Assembly (NCBI GenBank): GCA_937959395.1
Contig: CALGLR010000009.1
Location: 40,533 to 104,532, forward strand
Length of the DNA: 64,000 bases
Direction: 5' to 3'
DNA from: an uncultured Flavobacteriaceae bacterium
GTDB taxonomy: Bacteria > Bacteroidota > Bacteroidia > Flavobacteriales > Flavobacteriaceae
Part shown: one piece after another, positions 17,280-27,571 of the stretch
Layout of the letters: the number at the start of each line of letters is the position of its first letter
How positions within the stretch are numbered: position 1 is the stretch's first letter
Position numbers and translations under genes: made by a program
The notes under the pieces: generated by a model
Told to the model about the DNA's origin: nothing
Database searches by the model: none
What the model saw: only the letters and a program-made list of their open reading frames with translations

Positions 17280-18515
17280 CTAAAACAAAGAATAACCAAA
17301 AATTAAAGATGTGGTTTGATATGACGAATCCCAGAATATTAAATCTCCCAATACTTCTCTATTTAAACCATACCTTAATTCGGTACTAAACTTGGCATAC
17401 TTTAGACCAATACCGAAAGCAAAATTACTTCTCGAATTTATTTCAGTTTTGACTTTATTTTCATCAAATTCGGAGGTCAATCCAATTTCTATACCAGAGT
17501 CTATATCTAAATCTATAACATAGCTTGTATTTATAAATAACTTCGTTTTTTTAGACAAGTAGAATGAATGTCTTATTCCAAGAGGTAATTCAATAGATTT
17601 ATAATTCGCAATAAACGTTCTATCTAAAGGTAGACTAGGATTATCCAAACCACGAATTATTGTTTTAGACTTATAACTTTGAAATGTAGGTTCCAAAATT
17701 ATGGCCCATTTGTTTTTGTTAAATGGTAAAACATACTCAATCTCCACACCAAAGCGTAATGAAAGCTCATTGTCAAACTCTGCATCTCGTAGTGTGTTTG
17801 GAGGATCAATAGACATGGAAGAGCTATTAATACCAGGACGTAAGGTTAAGTTAAAAGTATCTCGTTGCAGTTTTTTCTCCAAATAACTCGTTGACTTAGA
17901 GTCTGAATTACAATCATTATACTTCACAAATAAATTTATCATCTCTTTTTCATAATAACCAATATTTTTAAGTTGATTAATTGAAATACAATCATTTTTC
18001 AAACTATTCATTAACTGCTGTCTATACCTTCTATTTTCCCCTATTTCCTCATCATCATTTTTATACAATTTATAGACTAGTTGCTCTACATCATTTTGAC
18101 CAACATTATAAAAAAAGCGTTTCATGTTATGGTCTTCATAAGAAAATAAATTTGAAGCGCCTTCCGTCAAAACCCTAAGAAATAATATTTCTTTTTTTAT
18201 TGTTGCAACTCTCTCATAACTCATATCATTTAAATCTGAACTTGACCTATCAATTCCTATATTAAATCTTTTGAATTTAGAACGCTCATAAACACCAAAC
18301 TCTGAGGCCTCCTTTAACGAAGTAATAGAAACTTCAGAATCTTGTGATCTCTTGTACTCAAAATTATTTGGATTATCCTTCCAATCTTTGTTTTTAATTA
18401 AACATTCTATTCTCTCTCCTGAATTTTTAATAAAATACCCTTTCTCAAATACAATTTGAGCAATAGAATAAGTACTAAATAAAAAACATAGGATAGTAGC
18501 TAGAGTTTGTTTCAT
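17280..18515 (-). CDS. Outer-membrane beta-barrel (PorT-like) protein
   Basis: 411 residues with a signal peptide (MKQTLATILCFLFSTYSIAQ). Residues about 20-200 form a domain starting VFEKGYFIKNSGERIECLIK. Residues about 215-411 have alternating aromatic/polar strands (WAIILEPTFQSYKSKT, KLFINTSYVIDL, FAFGIGLKYAKFSTELRYGL) and end with the aromatic terminus LIFGYSLF, typical of a Bacteroidota outer-membrane barrel. The ligand or function is unknown. The paired gene downstream (16629-17207) may be cotranscribed. Confidence 0.8.
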   Translation of the reverse strand: MKQTLATILCFLFSTYSIAQIVFEKGYFIKNSGERIECLIKNKDWKDNPNNFEYKRSQDSEVSITSLKEASEFGVYERSKFKRFNIGIDRSSSDLNDMSYERVATIKKEILFLRVLTEGASNLFSYEDHNMKRFFYNVGQNDVEQLVYKLYKNDDEEIGENRRYRQQLMNSLKNDCISINQLKNIGYYEKEMINLFVKYNDCNSDSKSTSYLEKKLQRDTFNLTLRPGINSSSMSIDPPNTLRDAEFDNELSLRFGVEIEYVLPFNKNKWAIILEPTFQSYKSKTIIRGLDNPSLPLDRTFIANYKSIELPLGIRHSFYLSKKTKLFINTSYVIDLDIDSGIEIGLTSEFDENKVKTEINSRSNFAFGIGLKYAKFSTELRYGLNREVLGDLIFWDSSYQTTSLIFGYSLF

Positions 18516-18649
18516 TTTAAGTTTGATTAAATTAATAGCATTACAAAAATAGCTAAAAATTAATGTCTATTTATAAAAACAAAACGTTATTAATTAAGGT
18601 ATTTAAGAAGACCATAATAATTAACTTAAAAAAAACAATAAACTAAAAA

Positions 18650-19174
18650 TCACTTCCCCTTCTGCCCAACAAAGTGATGGTCTTTCAACTTAAACAAGAC
18701 ATTAAATGTCGTTAAGCTGCCATAAATACGTGTAATGTATTGTTGTATATCTACTTTTTCTTGTTTATCTATAGTACTAGAATTTACTTTTTGTTCCATA
18801 ACACGCAAACGGTCTCTTACCATAGTTATCTTATGAAAGAAATCATCAATTTTAATTTCTTTGCCTTGTAAATTAGTATCCCCAGGTTCTAAAATTATTT
18901 TTCCGCCTTTCCATTTATCAGCAATTGGTACCACTTCACTGATGTCACTATATTGTTTTAAAATTTGTCGCAAACTGCTTTCAACTTCAAAAAAACTAAC
19001 GGTATCTACATCATCTTCGGCAGCCTCTATAACTTCAAATTCAGAATCAATATCTATCGTTTCTAATCCGTTATCTATAAATGTTACCCAATAGTGTTTT
19101 GATGTGACGTTAGTAACAACTCCTTTACCAAATTCTGTATGGTTTATTCTTGAACCTATTCCTAGTATTTTCAT
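18650..19174 (-). CDS. Conserved flavobacterial protein with Tudor/KOW-like N-terminus
   Basis: 174 residues, soluble, no signal. The N-terminus (GIGSRINHTEFGKGVVTNVT) resembles the SH3/Tudor-like tail of UvrD/PcrA helicases, including the one in this window (VGNRVKHLRFGKGEVLKIEG). The rest is helical and charged (VRDRLRVMEQKVNSSTIDKQ). This suggests nucleic-acid or polymerase contact, but that is inference. A copy of the dispersed leader repeat lies directly before the start codon. Confidence 0.75.
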   Translation of the reverse strand: MKILGIGSRINHTEFGKGVVTNVTSKHYWVTFIDNGLETIDIDSEFEVIEAAEDDVDTVSFFEVESSLRQILKQYSDISEVVPIADKWKGGKIILEPGDTNLQGKEIKIDDFFHKITMVRDRLRVMEQKVNSSTIDKQEKVDIQQYITRIYGSLTTFNVLFKLKDHHFVGQKGK

Positions 19175-19223
19175 ATCTTTTTCCCCTTTTCGACTCCACT
19201 CAAGATAAACTTCAGAGGGAATC
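19175..19223 (-). repeat. Dispersed leader repeat, copy C (diverged)
   Basis: On the minus strand it reads CTGAAGTTTATCTTGAGTGG then AGTCGAAAAGGGG, ending at the ATG of the 174-residue gene. It aligns with copies A (1887-1944) and B (40840-40897) over the GAAGTTTA-x-C-TGAGT core. Confidence 0.6.
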
Positions 19224-19332
19224 TCTTTAATGCTAAACTAAATTGTACTTAATATAAATCTGAACTAAAATTATTTGCACAAATTGAATTACTAATTTAT
19301 AAAATTTTAATATTATAATCTTAATAAAAAAT

Positions 19333-19363
19333 AAAAAGGGCTCTCAAAATGAGAACCCTTTTA
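19333..19363 (-). terminator. Terminator of the large T9SS protein gene
   Basis: On the minus strand AAAAGGGTTCTC pairs with GAGAGCCCTTTTT around ATTTT and runs into a T-rich tail, about 23 bases after the stop codon. Confidence 0.75.
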
Positions 19364-19385
19364 ACAAAACATTGAATCTTATATA

Positions 19386-22300
19386 TTACATTTTAATAAA
19401 CTTTTTAGTTAAAACGTGTTTATCGTTTGACTGCACCGTAACAAAATACATGCCTTTTGATAAATTAGAAACATCTAATGAAATGCTATTCTTAGTTAAA
19501 CTTTTAACAAGCATTACTCTACCAGATATATCAACAACTTTTAATGTATTATAGTCTTGAATTGAGTTAATATTTAAATTCAACATATTAGATGTTGGGT
19601 TAGGATATAATAACAACTCGTTATTACTATCAATTAACTCGTCAGAAGAACCAATTCTACTACTAATACATGCACCTAATTGATCACCATGATTTAAATG
19701 CGCTTTTAAGCTTTTTATATTAACAGTTTTTGCTTTGCCTTTATGACAAACTTCCACCTCTTCTTCATTCTCATTATCTTCACCATCATCACAAGCACCA
19801 ATACAATCACCATGTGCTAAATGTTTCGCTAAATGTTTTTGCTTTATATTTTTAGTTTCTCCATTATGACAAACAAATACTTTTCCTTTATCTGTTGTAC
19901 CAACATCACTAACAGAAAGTGTTTGACTACTAGAATCACTACACCCATTTTTTGTAACTGTTAACATAACATCATAATCACCTACTGTAAAGGCAATATC
20001 TGTTGGATTAGCATCTGTTGATGTTTGCGGTGTTGCATCAGCTCCAAAGTTCCATAAAAAATTGGCATTAGAAGTATCACCTGCATAGGTGAAATCATAA
20101 TCAAAACCATAAGAATCGCATTGCTTTTCAAAACTAAAATCTGAACTTACAGATGGGTCGTCATATAAAGTATTTATAACTTCATTAGTTACAAATGGCT
20201 CATTAGAATCAAAAACTATAGAGGCTTGATTTGTAATTACTGTGCCATCAGCTAAACCTGACTTAGGACTGATAGAAAATGTTATGAATCCTCTATTTAA
20301 AGGTGCATCTTGAATTGGATTCAAGAAAATATCTTCAAATCGAATTAAAAGATCATTATTTGGTTCTACTTGAAAATTAGTCACCTTGTGAGATGCATTA
20401 ACTAATTTAATACTAGAAAGGTCTAAATCTATATCTAAAGGATTAGTAATATTAACACTTTTAGCTCTTCCTGGACCAATATTTTCAAAACGTATAGTAT
20501 AAGTTAATTTTTCATCCTTATTTACATTTCCAAACTCACCACATCCTTTAGGTGAAACTTGCATATCATTTGGATCACAGCTACAGTTATCTACAATAGA
20601 ATCAGATGGCACATCCTCACATGGAAATCCGAATTCATCAAATCCAATAAATTGAACTTGGTAAGGCCCATTATTTGAAGAGCCTATAGTTAATGTAATA
20701 CAATAACTAAGCGAACCGCCTACTGGAATATCTTCTCCAGTTGTAATATTAAGATCTGCTTGATCTGTTGCAGATACTTGATTCTCGATAAAAGTAAAGG
20801 AAGAATCATCTACAGATGTAATTGTTATAGAATTATCAATAAAATTAGGTAAAATTATTCCAAAATTAGTTCCAGAACTAATAGGTGTGTTCTGAGTGTT
20901 TTCATAACTAACACAATATGTCCAAGCCTGATCAGGACATGGCGTAGTATAAATCCCTATGCTTCCATCTTGTAGTGGGCAACCATCTGCAGTATTAGGA
21001 GAATAAGTATCAACCAAAGAAATTTTACAAGCAGCATTTACTGGAGGAGGCGGTAATGCCATTAAAGCAAAATTAACGCCATTACGAATTTGACCTGTTC
21101 TAAGATTAACGTTAATCTCACTATTTGAGCAAGCACTACGAACTGAAACAGTTTGGTTAAAATCCAAATTACCATCAATCGTCAAAGTATATGCTCCAGC
21201 TTCTAAGATGAAGTTGTAGTTTCCTTCATTATCGGTAACTGTTTGATAGATTTCTCCACTATTAGTTTCCGCATAAATTAAAGCATTTGCTAATACATTA
21301 TCACCATTATCAAAAGTACAATTCTCGTTAATATCAAAATAAGCTTTACCAGAGAGGCTTGTTACGTTCTCAACACCCTTAGTTTTTATAAAACACATGT
21401 CTTTAGTTGGTAAACCACTTCCTCCACCAGCATAGTAGGTATAAGATATTAGCATACCACCATCTGAAGCTAAATCAATTGAATAACCAATGTCATATTG
21501 ATCTTCGAAGGTTTCTATGTAATTCACAGAGCCATCATTGCTATTCACATTTAATAAATATAAGGTATCAGAACCTCTGTAACCAACAATACTGTATGTT
21601 CCATCAGGTAATTCAACACCATCATACCCTCTTGAATTGCTTAATTCTGGAACATCATTATACGTTTTAGTCCATACTAAATTTAAATTATTGTCAATCT
21701 TGGATACTACTGTTTTATTTTGAGTTGTTGAATTTGCACCTATTAAAATGAAACCGCCATCAACTTTTTCAAAACCATGTACCCATAATTCATGCCCATC
21801 ATCTGAAAGTTTCTTTTTACTTATTATATCACCTGTAGAAGCATTTAATTCTAAAATAAATGTTCTAATAGAAGGCCCTAAATCATAAGTAATAGCGCCT
21901 ATGTTTCCAGACGATAATTCTAAGGACATCGTAGCTAAAGCTAATCCGTTACCTCCAACATCAATAGTATCTATAATTTTTTCCCATACAAAACCTCCGT
22001 TATCATCAATTTTAATCCAGAAAGCCGAATTCCCTCCATTTGTACTAACTCCAGACAATAAAAAACCATCATTTAGTTCCGTGATTGATTCAACGCCTTT
22101 AGTTGCAATGCTACCGTGATATAATTTTTGCCAAACAACATTACCCGCTAGATCTAATTTAGCAACATACGGTAAACTTCTTTTATCAGTTTCAGATCCT
22201 GCATAGGTACTCGACCCACTAATTATAATATGATTATCCTTAGTTAAAAGCATCTGGTCTCCGTAAGCATAAACCGATAATTGATTATTCCTAGGCACAC

Positions 22301-24242
22301 CTGGTAAAGCATGTGGAGTCCCTGTATAAGTATCTATAATACTATTATCATCTGTATCAAAAGTTTTTGACCACTCTTCGTTTCCTTGAGCGTCGGTTTT
22401 AACTAAATAGAAATCGAACGTATTATCTGCACTAGAACCTGCTGTAGTTCCATAAATTAAATACCCACCATCTGGATGTTGAATCGTATTGTGAGCGCCA
22501 TCGTAAGATGCTATATCACCATAACATTTTTGTAATTGCACAACAACATCTTCTTCTGGAGTTACTGGTACGAATTCGACAATAAATACACCAAAATTCG
22601 CTATTGTTTTATTTGAACCGTCTGTAAAGTCTGAGCCTAATGGAGCACTAAAGGCTGTCAAACCAGTTTGTATGGTAATCTGTTTTGAAGCAGTTAGAAT
22701 ACCCTCAATAGGTGTGTTGTAATTTTCAACATCTATTAATCTATAGCTCTCACCCACAATAGCCTCTGAAAATCCTGAAAAATCTGCAGTAATACTTGTT
22801 TGACCTATATTTAAAGTAACAACTTTAAACTTTTTAGGGTCGTAAGTATTTGGTGTTATTTCTACGAAATTATTTACTGCGTAAACAGGAGCTTTCTCTG
22901 CCTTACCCCATGTTGAACTTCCATCTAAACCCGTATCACTTTGCCATTTAGCAAAACTTCTATCTGGATTAATACAAGGGTTAGAAGGATTCGCGGGAAC
23001 TGTTCCATTAACTGGAATAAAATCAGTCCTTCTAAAAGTACCTTCATGACAAGGCTCTGTATTATATCTGGTAAAGTAAGTATTATTATTAAAAGTCCAA
23101 TTACTTACTGCACCATTAACAATGAGTTCATTTTGTATTACATTATACCTACCCCAGGATAGATTATCTTCGTAAGTTAAATCATCAGCACTAAAAAAAC
23201 GTAATGCATTATTTCGTCCCATAATAATATTATCTTTGACAGTTACTTTATCTACAGGAGCGTTTAAATTAAATCCAATAGTTAAACTTGGAGAATCAAA
23301 TAGTCCTCCAACTGCTGTAAAATCTGTATTATGGTAGGTCACATTATTAAAGATGTTTATATTATTTGCAATTGCTACTCCAGAAGAATCATCTGTAGCA
23401 ACAATGATATTATCTTTATGCGCATCACCTGCAGCAACATCGCCACTATTAAAAACAGTGTTTTTTATAGCATCAATATTTTTAACAAAATCTCCACAAG
23501 GATCACTATCAGTTCCATCTGAAGAAGGAGTACCACCTGCACCACAAGCAGACCATATTTCAATACCTTTATAAAATTGATTAAAAATGATATTGTTTTC
23601 TAATAAACGTGTTTGATCAGAACTATTTTGTACATAAATCCCAACACCATGTAAAAGTCTACCTGATGGCTCAACCCATCCATTATTATAAATTACGCAA
23701 CCATATATTTCACTTCCGGCAGTACGTTTCCATGAGGCTATACCACTTCCTGGATTGTCATGAACTACCAAATTTAAAAACTTACAGTTTTCACCATCAA
23801 TATGAGATATTCCGCTACATATTGAGAAATCCGCTTCTCCTTTTTTCCTTGAAAAAGAACCAATATGTGTTATTTCAAAATCTTTAAAATGAACGTAACC
23901 TCCGGTAACCGTTAAAACATTTGTTAGGGAAGATGTAACATTACCATTTAAAACAGCCCACTCACCAGGAAGTGACGAAACTGTAATTGGATTAGACGCC
24001 GTACCACTTATAGTACTTGTAAATCTTCCGTTGTAAGTTTCACCATTCTCTCCCTCAAGTAACCAGATGGTATCTCCTGGTTGCACACCGTTTCCTGCTG
24101 TTAAAGCCGTTTGTAAATCCCATGGAGAGTCACTAGTCAATCCTGTATTAGAACTGGTTCCTATCGGTGATGCATACCATTCCGTTTGCGCCATTAAAAT
24201 AAATGGCAAAAAGGTTAGTAAAAAAAATAATTTGTTTTTCAT
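19386..24242 (-). CDS. Giant T9SS-secreted beta-helix protein with PKD and CHxG/HGD repeats
   Basis: A cell-surface or secreted protein of 1,618 residues. I start it at the ATG giving MKNKLFFLLTFLPFILMAQ (three codons after another possible ATG at 24251). Order of parts: signal peptide; right-handed parallel beta-helix of the pectate-lyase type (about 20-470, N-rich turns); Kelch-like or propeller-like repeats (about 560-930, GGYLIYG, DGGFILIG); an SdrD-like B domain (LSGKAYFDINENCTFDNGD); a DUF11/DUF7619-like module (CSCDPNDMQVSPKGCG); a PKD domain; two CHxG...HGD...C repeats; and a type A T9SS sorting domain (LLLYPNPTSNMLNL). No catalytic residues can be assigned; an adhesin or polysaccharide-binding role is inferred. 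Confidence 0.88.
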   Translation of the reverse strand: MKNKLFFLLTFLPFILMAQTEWYASPIGTSSNTGLTSDSPWDLQTALTAGNGVQPGDTIWLLEGENGETYNGRFTSTISGTASNPITVSSLPGEWAVLNGNVTSSLTNVLTVTGGYVHFKDFEITHIGSFSRKKGEADFSICSGISHIDGENCKFLNLVVHDNPGSGIASWKRTAGSEIYGCVIYNNGWVEPSGRLLHGVGIYVQNSSDQTRLLENNIIFNQFYKGIEIWSACGAGGTPSSDGTDSDPCGDFVKNIDAIKNTVFNSGDVAAGDAHKDNIIVATDDSSGVAIANNINIFNNVTYHNTDFTAVGGLFDSPSLTIGFNLNAPVDKVTVKDNIIMGRNNALRFFSADDLTYEDNLSWGRYNVIQNELIVNGAVSNWTFNNNTYFTRYNTEPCHEGTFRRTDFIPVNGTVPANPSNPCINPDRSFAKWQSDTGLDGSSTWGKAEKAPVYAVNNFVEITPNTYDPKKFKVVTLNIGQTSITADFSGFSEAIVGESYRLIDVENYNTPIEGILTASKQITIQTGLTAFSAPLGSDFTDGSNKTIANFGVFIVEFVPVTPEEDVVVQLQKCYGDIASYDGAHNTIQHPDGGYLIYGTTAGSSADNTFDFYLVKTDAQGNEEWSKTFDTDDNSIIDTYTGTPHALPGVPRNNQLSVYAYGDQMLLTKDNHIIISGSSTYAGSETDKRSLPYVAKLDLAGNVVWQKLYHGSIATKGVESITELNDGFLLSGVSTNGGNSAFWIKIDDNGGFVWEKIIDTIDVGGNGLALATMSLELSSGNIGAITYDLGPSIRTFILELNASTGDIISKKKLSDDGHELWVHGFEKVDGGFILIGANSTTQNKTVVSKIDNNLNLVWTKTYNDVPELSNSRGYDGVELPDGTYSIVGYRGSDTLYLLNVNSNDGSVNYIETFEDQYDIGYSIDLASDGGMLISYTYYAGGGSGLPTKDMCFIKTKGVENVTSLSGKAYFDINENCTFDNGDNVLANALIYAETNSGEIYQTVTDNEGNYNFILEAGAYTLTIDGNLDFNQTVSVRSACSNSEINVNLRTGQIRNGVNFALMALPPPPVNAACKISLVDTYSPNTADGCPLQDGSIGIYTTPCPDQAWTYCVSYENTQNTPISSGTNFGIILPNFIDNSITITSVDDSSFTFIENQVSATDQADLNITTGEDIPVGGSLSYCITLTIGSSNNGPYQVQFIGFDEFGFPCEDVPSDSIVDNCSCDPNDMQVSPKGCGEFGNVNKDEKLTYTIRFENIGPGRAKSVNITNPLDIDLDLSSIKLVNASHKVTNFQVEPNNDLLIRFEDIFLNPIQDAPLNRGFITFSISPKSGLADGTVITNQASIVFDSNEPFVTNEVINTLYDDPSVSSDFSFEKQCDSYGFDYDFTYAGDTSNANFLWNFGADATPQTSTDANPTDIAFTVGDYDVMLTVTKNGCSDSSSQTLSVSDVGTTDKGKVFVCHNGETKNIKQKHLAKHLAHGDCIGACDDGEDNENEEEVEVCHKGKAKTVNIKSLKAHLNHGDQLGACISSRIGSSDELIDSNNELLLYPNPTSNMLNLNINSIQDYNTLKVVDISGRVMLVKSLTKNSISLDVSNLSKGMYFVTVQSNDKHVLTKKFIKM

Positions 24243-24251
24243 AATTGTCAA

Positions 24252-24618
24252 ATTAGTAGGTTAGTTAGATTTATAAATTGGGGAATGCAATGCACATCAA
24301 AATTATGATGTCCATTTTATTTTAGTATTCAAAATTGATTTGCTGTTGTAAAATCACAGTATTAAACAAAGGAAATTAACTTTTGTAAAGAATAAGGAAT
24401 AAATTTTCGAAGTATCTAATTTTCAGATTCACAAGTAGTTATGTTTAAGTTCGGGATTGCGAAATTAACACTTTTTTTAACATATCATAATTAATACTGT
24501 TTTAATCGGTATATCGTATGCTGAAAAAAAATCATTCGAATACATCCGTTAAAAAATAAATCGAAAAATCGTAACTTCGCAAATCTGTAAAAAAATCTTA
24601 CAGAAACTAAGATTTACT
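24252..24618. other. 366-bp divergent gap between the T9SS gene and uvrA
   Basis: AT-rich, with no ORF of note and no strong hairpin. It must carry both divergent promoters. TAACTTCG at about 24571, one mismatch from TAnnTTTG, is a weak candidate for uvrA, but no matching TTG lies 20 bases upstream. No LexA-like box was recognised. Confidence 0.5.
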
Positions 24619-27456
24619 ATGACTAATTTCGAAGAAAATATTGAGGTAAAAGGAGCCAGAGTACACAACTTAAAAAATATCGATGTTACTATTCCTAGAG
24701 AAAAACTAGTAGTTATTACTGGTTTATCGGGTAGTGGGAAGTCTTCTTTGGCCTTTGATACCATTTATGCAGAAGGACAGCGTCGTTATATAGAAACGTT
24801 TTCAGCTTATGCCAGACAATTTTTAGGCGGCTTAGAACGACCAGATGTTGATAAAATTGATGGTTTATCTCCTGTAATTGCCATAGAGCAAAAAACAACA
24901 AGTAAATCGCCTCGATCTACTGTTGGAACCATTACAGAAATCTATGATTTCTTAAGATTATTATTTGCACGTGCTAGTGATGCGTATAGTTTTAACACTG
25001 GTGATAAAATGGTAAGTTATAATGATGAACAAATTAAATCACTAATTATAGAAAGCTATAAAGGAAAGCGTATAAATATTTTATCTCCAGTAGTTCGTTC
25101 TCGCAAAGGCCACTATCGCGAGCTTTTTGAGCAAATTGCAAAACAAGGCTTTGTAAAAGTGAGAACCGATGGCGAAATTAAGGATCTGGTTAAAGGCATG
25201 AAACTAGATCGTTATAAAAATCATGATATTGAGATTGTAATCGATCGTTTAAAAATAGATGATACTATAAATAACGATAAGCGTTTAGATGAAACCATAA
25301 ATACAGCAATGTATCATGGCGAAGATGTGCTTATGGTTATTGATCAAGACACGCAAGAGACGCGGTATTTTAGTCGTAATTTAATGTGTCCTAGCTCTGG
25401 TATTTCGTATCCAAATCCAGAACCTAATAATTTTTCTTTTAATTCCCCTAAAGGTGCTTGTCCAAATTGTAATGGCATTGGTACGTTATATCAGGTAAAT
25501 GAAGAAAAAATTATTCCAGACGATTCTATATCTATTAGCGCTGGCGCTTTAGTACCTCACGGACCCGAAAAAAAGAGTTGGATTTTTAAACAGTTTGAAA
25601 CCATTGCACAACGTTTCGATTTTAAATTAACAGATGCTTACAAAACCATACCCGCCGAAGCCAAGCAAATCATTTTATATGGCGGAAATGAAAAATTTTC
25701 AGTAGAAAGCAAATCTTTAGGCATTACAAGAGATTATAAAATAGATTTTGAAGGGGTTGCAAATTTTATTGAAAACCAATACAAAACAGCAGAATCTACC
25801 TCTTTAAAACGATGGGCAAAAGATTATATGGACAAAGTGAATTGTCCTGAGTGTGATGGTGCTAGACTTCGTAAAGAATCACTCTATTTTAAAATAAATA
25901 ATGAAAACATTGCACAATTAGCTAATAAAGACATTGTTGATTTAGCAAAATGGTTTAATGAGTTGTCAAGTAATTTATCTAATAAACAATTAAAAATTGC
26001 TGAAGAGATTATTAAAGAGATAAAAACACGTTTACAGTTTTTACTCGATGTTGGTTTGGATTATTTGTCCTTAAACCGAGGTTCTAAATCACTTTCTGGT
26101 GGGGAAGCACAACGTATTCGTTTAGCCACACAAATTGGCTCTCAATTAGTGGGCGTATTGTATATTCTTGACGAACCAAGTATCGGGTTACACCAACGCG
26201 ATAATGAAAAACTAATAAACTCTCTAATCGCTCTTCGAGATCTTGGAAATTCGGTAATTGTTGTAGAACATGATAAAGACATGATTGAAAAAGCAGATCA
26301 TGTTATAGATATAGGCCCCAAAGCAGGTCGTTATGGTGGCGAAATAATTAGTGAAGGCACTCCAAAAGAATTATTAAAACAAGATACATTAACAGCTCAA
26401 TACCTTAATGGAAAAAAAGAAATCGAAATTCCTAAAAAACGACGAGAAGGGAATGGTAAATTTCTTGAGCTTAAAGGCTGCACAGGTAATAACTTAAAAA
26501 ACGTATCGGTTAAATTTCCTTTAGGAAAAATGATTGGAGTTACTGGAGTTTCTGGGAGTGGAAAATCGACTTTAATTAATGAAACCCTCTACCCTATTTT
26601 AAACGCGCATTATTTTAACGGTGTAAAAAAACCAATGCCGTATAAAAGCATTAAAGGTTTAGAACATATAGATAAGGTTATTGATATTAACCAATCTCCA
26701 ATAGGAAGAACACCAAGAAGTAACCCCGCAACCTATACAGGGACTTTTAGTGAAATTAGAAGTTTATTCGCTAAAATCCCTGAAGCTATGATTCGCGGCT
26801 ATAAACCTGGTCGTTTTAGTTTTAATGTTACTGGCGGTCGTTGTGAAACTTGTAAAGGTGGTGGTTTACGTGTTATTGAAATGAATTTTCTTCCCGATGT
26901 TTATGTAGAATGTGAAACCTGTCGAGGAAAGCGTTTTAATAGAGAAACATTAGAAATTAGATACAAAGGCAAAAGCATTAGCGATGTTTTAAACATGACC
27001 ATGGATGATGCGGTAGAGTTCTTTGAGAATATCCCTAAAATACATCGAAAATTAAAAACTATTAAAGATGTTGGTTTAGGATACATAACATTAGGACAAC
27101 AAAGTACGACACTTTCTGGTGGTGAAGCGCAACGTATTAAATTGGCTACCGAATTAAGTAAACGCGATACTGGAAATACGTTTTACATCTTAGATGAACC
27201 CACTACTGGTTTACATTTTGAAGATATTCGTGTGCTTATGATTGTGCTTAATAAACTAGCAAACAAAGGTAATACCGTACTTATTATCGAGCATAATTTA
27301 GATGTTATTAAAACTGTAGATCACATTATTGATATTGGATACGAAGGTGGTAAAGGTGGCGGACAAATAATTGTGGAAGGCACACCAGAACAGGTTGCAA
27401 AACATAAAAAAAGCTACACGGCGAAATTTTTAAAGCAAGAGCTTAAAAACAAATAA
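24619..27456 (+). CDS. uvrA: Excinuclease ABC subunit A
   Basis: DNA-damage recognition ATPase of nucleotide excision repair, working with UvrB and UvrC. The 945 residues are normal. Two ABC modules are visible: Walker A GLSGSGKSSL (about 35-44) and GVSGSGKSTL (about 641-650), each with a signature LSGGEAQRI and a Walker B ending LDEP. Zn-finger Cys pairs occur at CPNCNGIG and CETCKGGG/CETCRGKRF. It is a single gene, divergent from the T9SS protein; no uvrB lies nearby. Confidence 0.98.
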   Translation: MTNFEENIEVKGARVHNLKNIDVTIPREKLVVITGLSGSGKSSLAFDTIYAEGQRRYIETFSAYARQFLGGLERPDVDKIDGLSPVIAIEQKTTSKSPRSTVGTITEIYDFLRLLFARASDAYSFNTGDKMVSYNDEQIKSLIIESYKGKRINILSPVVRSRKGHYRELFEQIAKQGFVKVRTDGEIKDLVKGMKLDRYKNHDIEIVIDRLKIDDTINNDKRLDETINTAMYHGEDVLMVIDQDTQETRYFSRNLMCPSSGISYPNPEPNNFSFNSPKGACPNCNGIGTLYQVNEEKIIPDDSISISAGALVPHGPEKKSWIFKQFETIAQRFDFKLTDAYKTIPAEAKQIILYGGNEKFSVESKSLGITRDYKIDFEGVANFIENQYKTAESTSLKRWAKDYMDKVNCPECDGARLRKESLYFKINNENIAQLANKDIVDLAKWFNELSSNLSNKQLKIAEEIIKEIKTRLQFLLDVGLDYLSLNRGSKSLSGGEAQRIRLATQIGSQLVGVLYILDEPSIGLHQRDNEKLINSLIALRDLGNSVIVVEHDKDMIEKADHVIDIGPKAGRYGGEIISEGTPKELLKQDTLTAQYLNGKKEIEIPKKRREGNGKFLELKGCTGNNLKNVSVKFPLGKMIGVTGVSGSGKSTLINETLYPILNAHYFNGVKKPMPYKSIKGLEHIDKVIDINQSPIGRTPRSNPATYTGTFSEIRSLFAKIPEAMIRGYKPGRFSFNVTGGRCETCKGGGLRVIEMNFLPDVYVECETCRGKRFNRETLEIRYKGKSISDVLNMTMDDAVEFFENIPKIHRKLKTIKDVGLGYITLGQQSTTLSGGEAQRIKLATELSKRDTGNTFYILDEPTTGLHFEDIRVLMIVLNKLANKGNTVLIIEHNLDVIKTVDHIIDIGYEGGKGGGQIIVEGTPEQVAKHKKSYTAKFLKQELKNK

Positions 27457-27502
27457 GAAACTCTTTCATTTTAAAAAAATCAATAAATCATCGTAAAAAA
27501 CT

Positions 27503-27571
27503 AGATAATTATCTGCTTTTTAACAATTAATATTCAGTTTAATAGATAAATAGCACCGTTTATCTATTAAA
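27503..27571. promoter_or_regulatory. Palindromic region upstream of the GH20-like gene
   Basis: A 12-bp palindrome AGATAATTATCT (27503-27514), then 13-bp perfect arms (27538-27550 and 27559-27571, containing TAGATAAA and TTTATCTA) around TAGCACCG. A third ATTTATCTA lies at about 27590. It may be an operator or the uvrA terminator, although no long T tract follows. Confidence 0.45.

Noticed and set aside
21407..23887. Several plus-strand ORFs of 60-92 codons inside the giant T9SS gene
   Set aside because: All are shadows of the long minus-strand gene and have His/Tyr-rich compositions typical of antisense reading.
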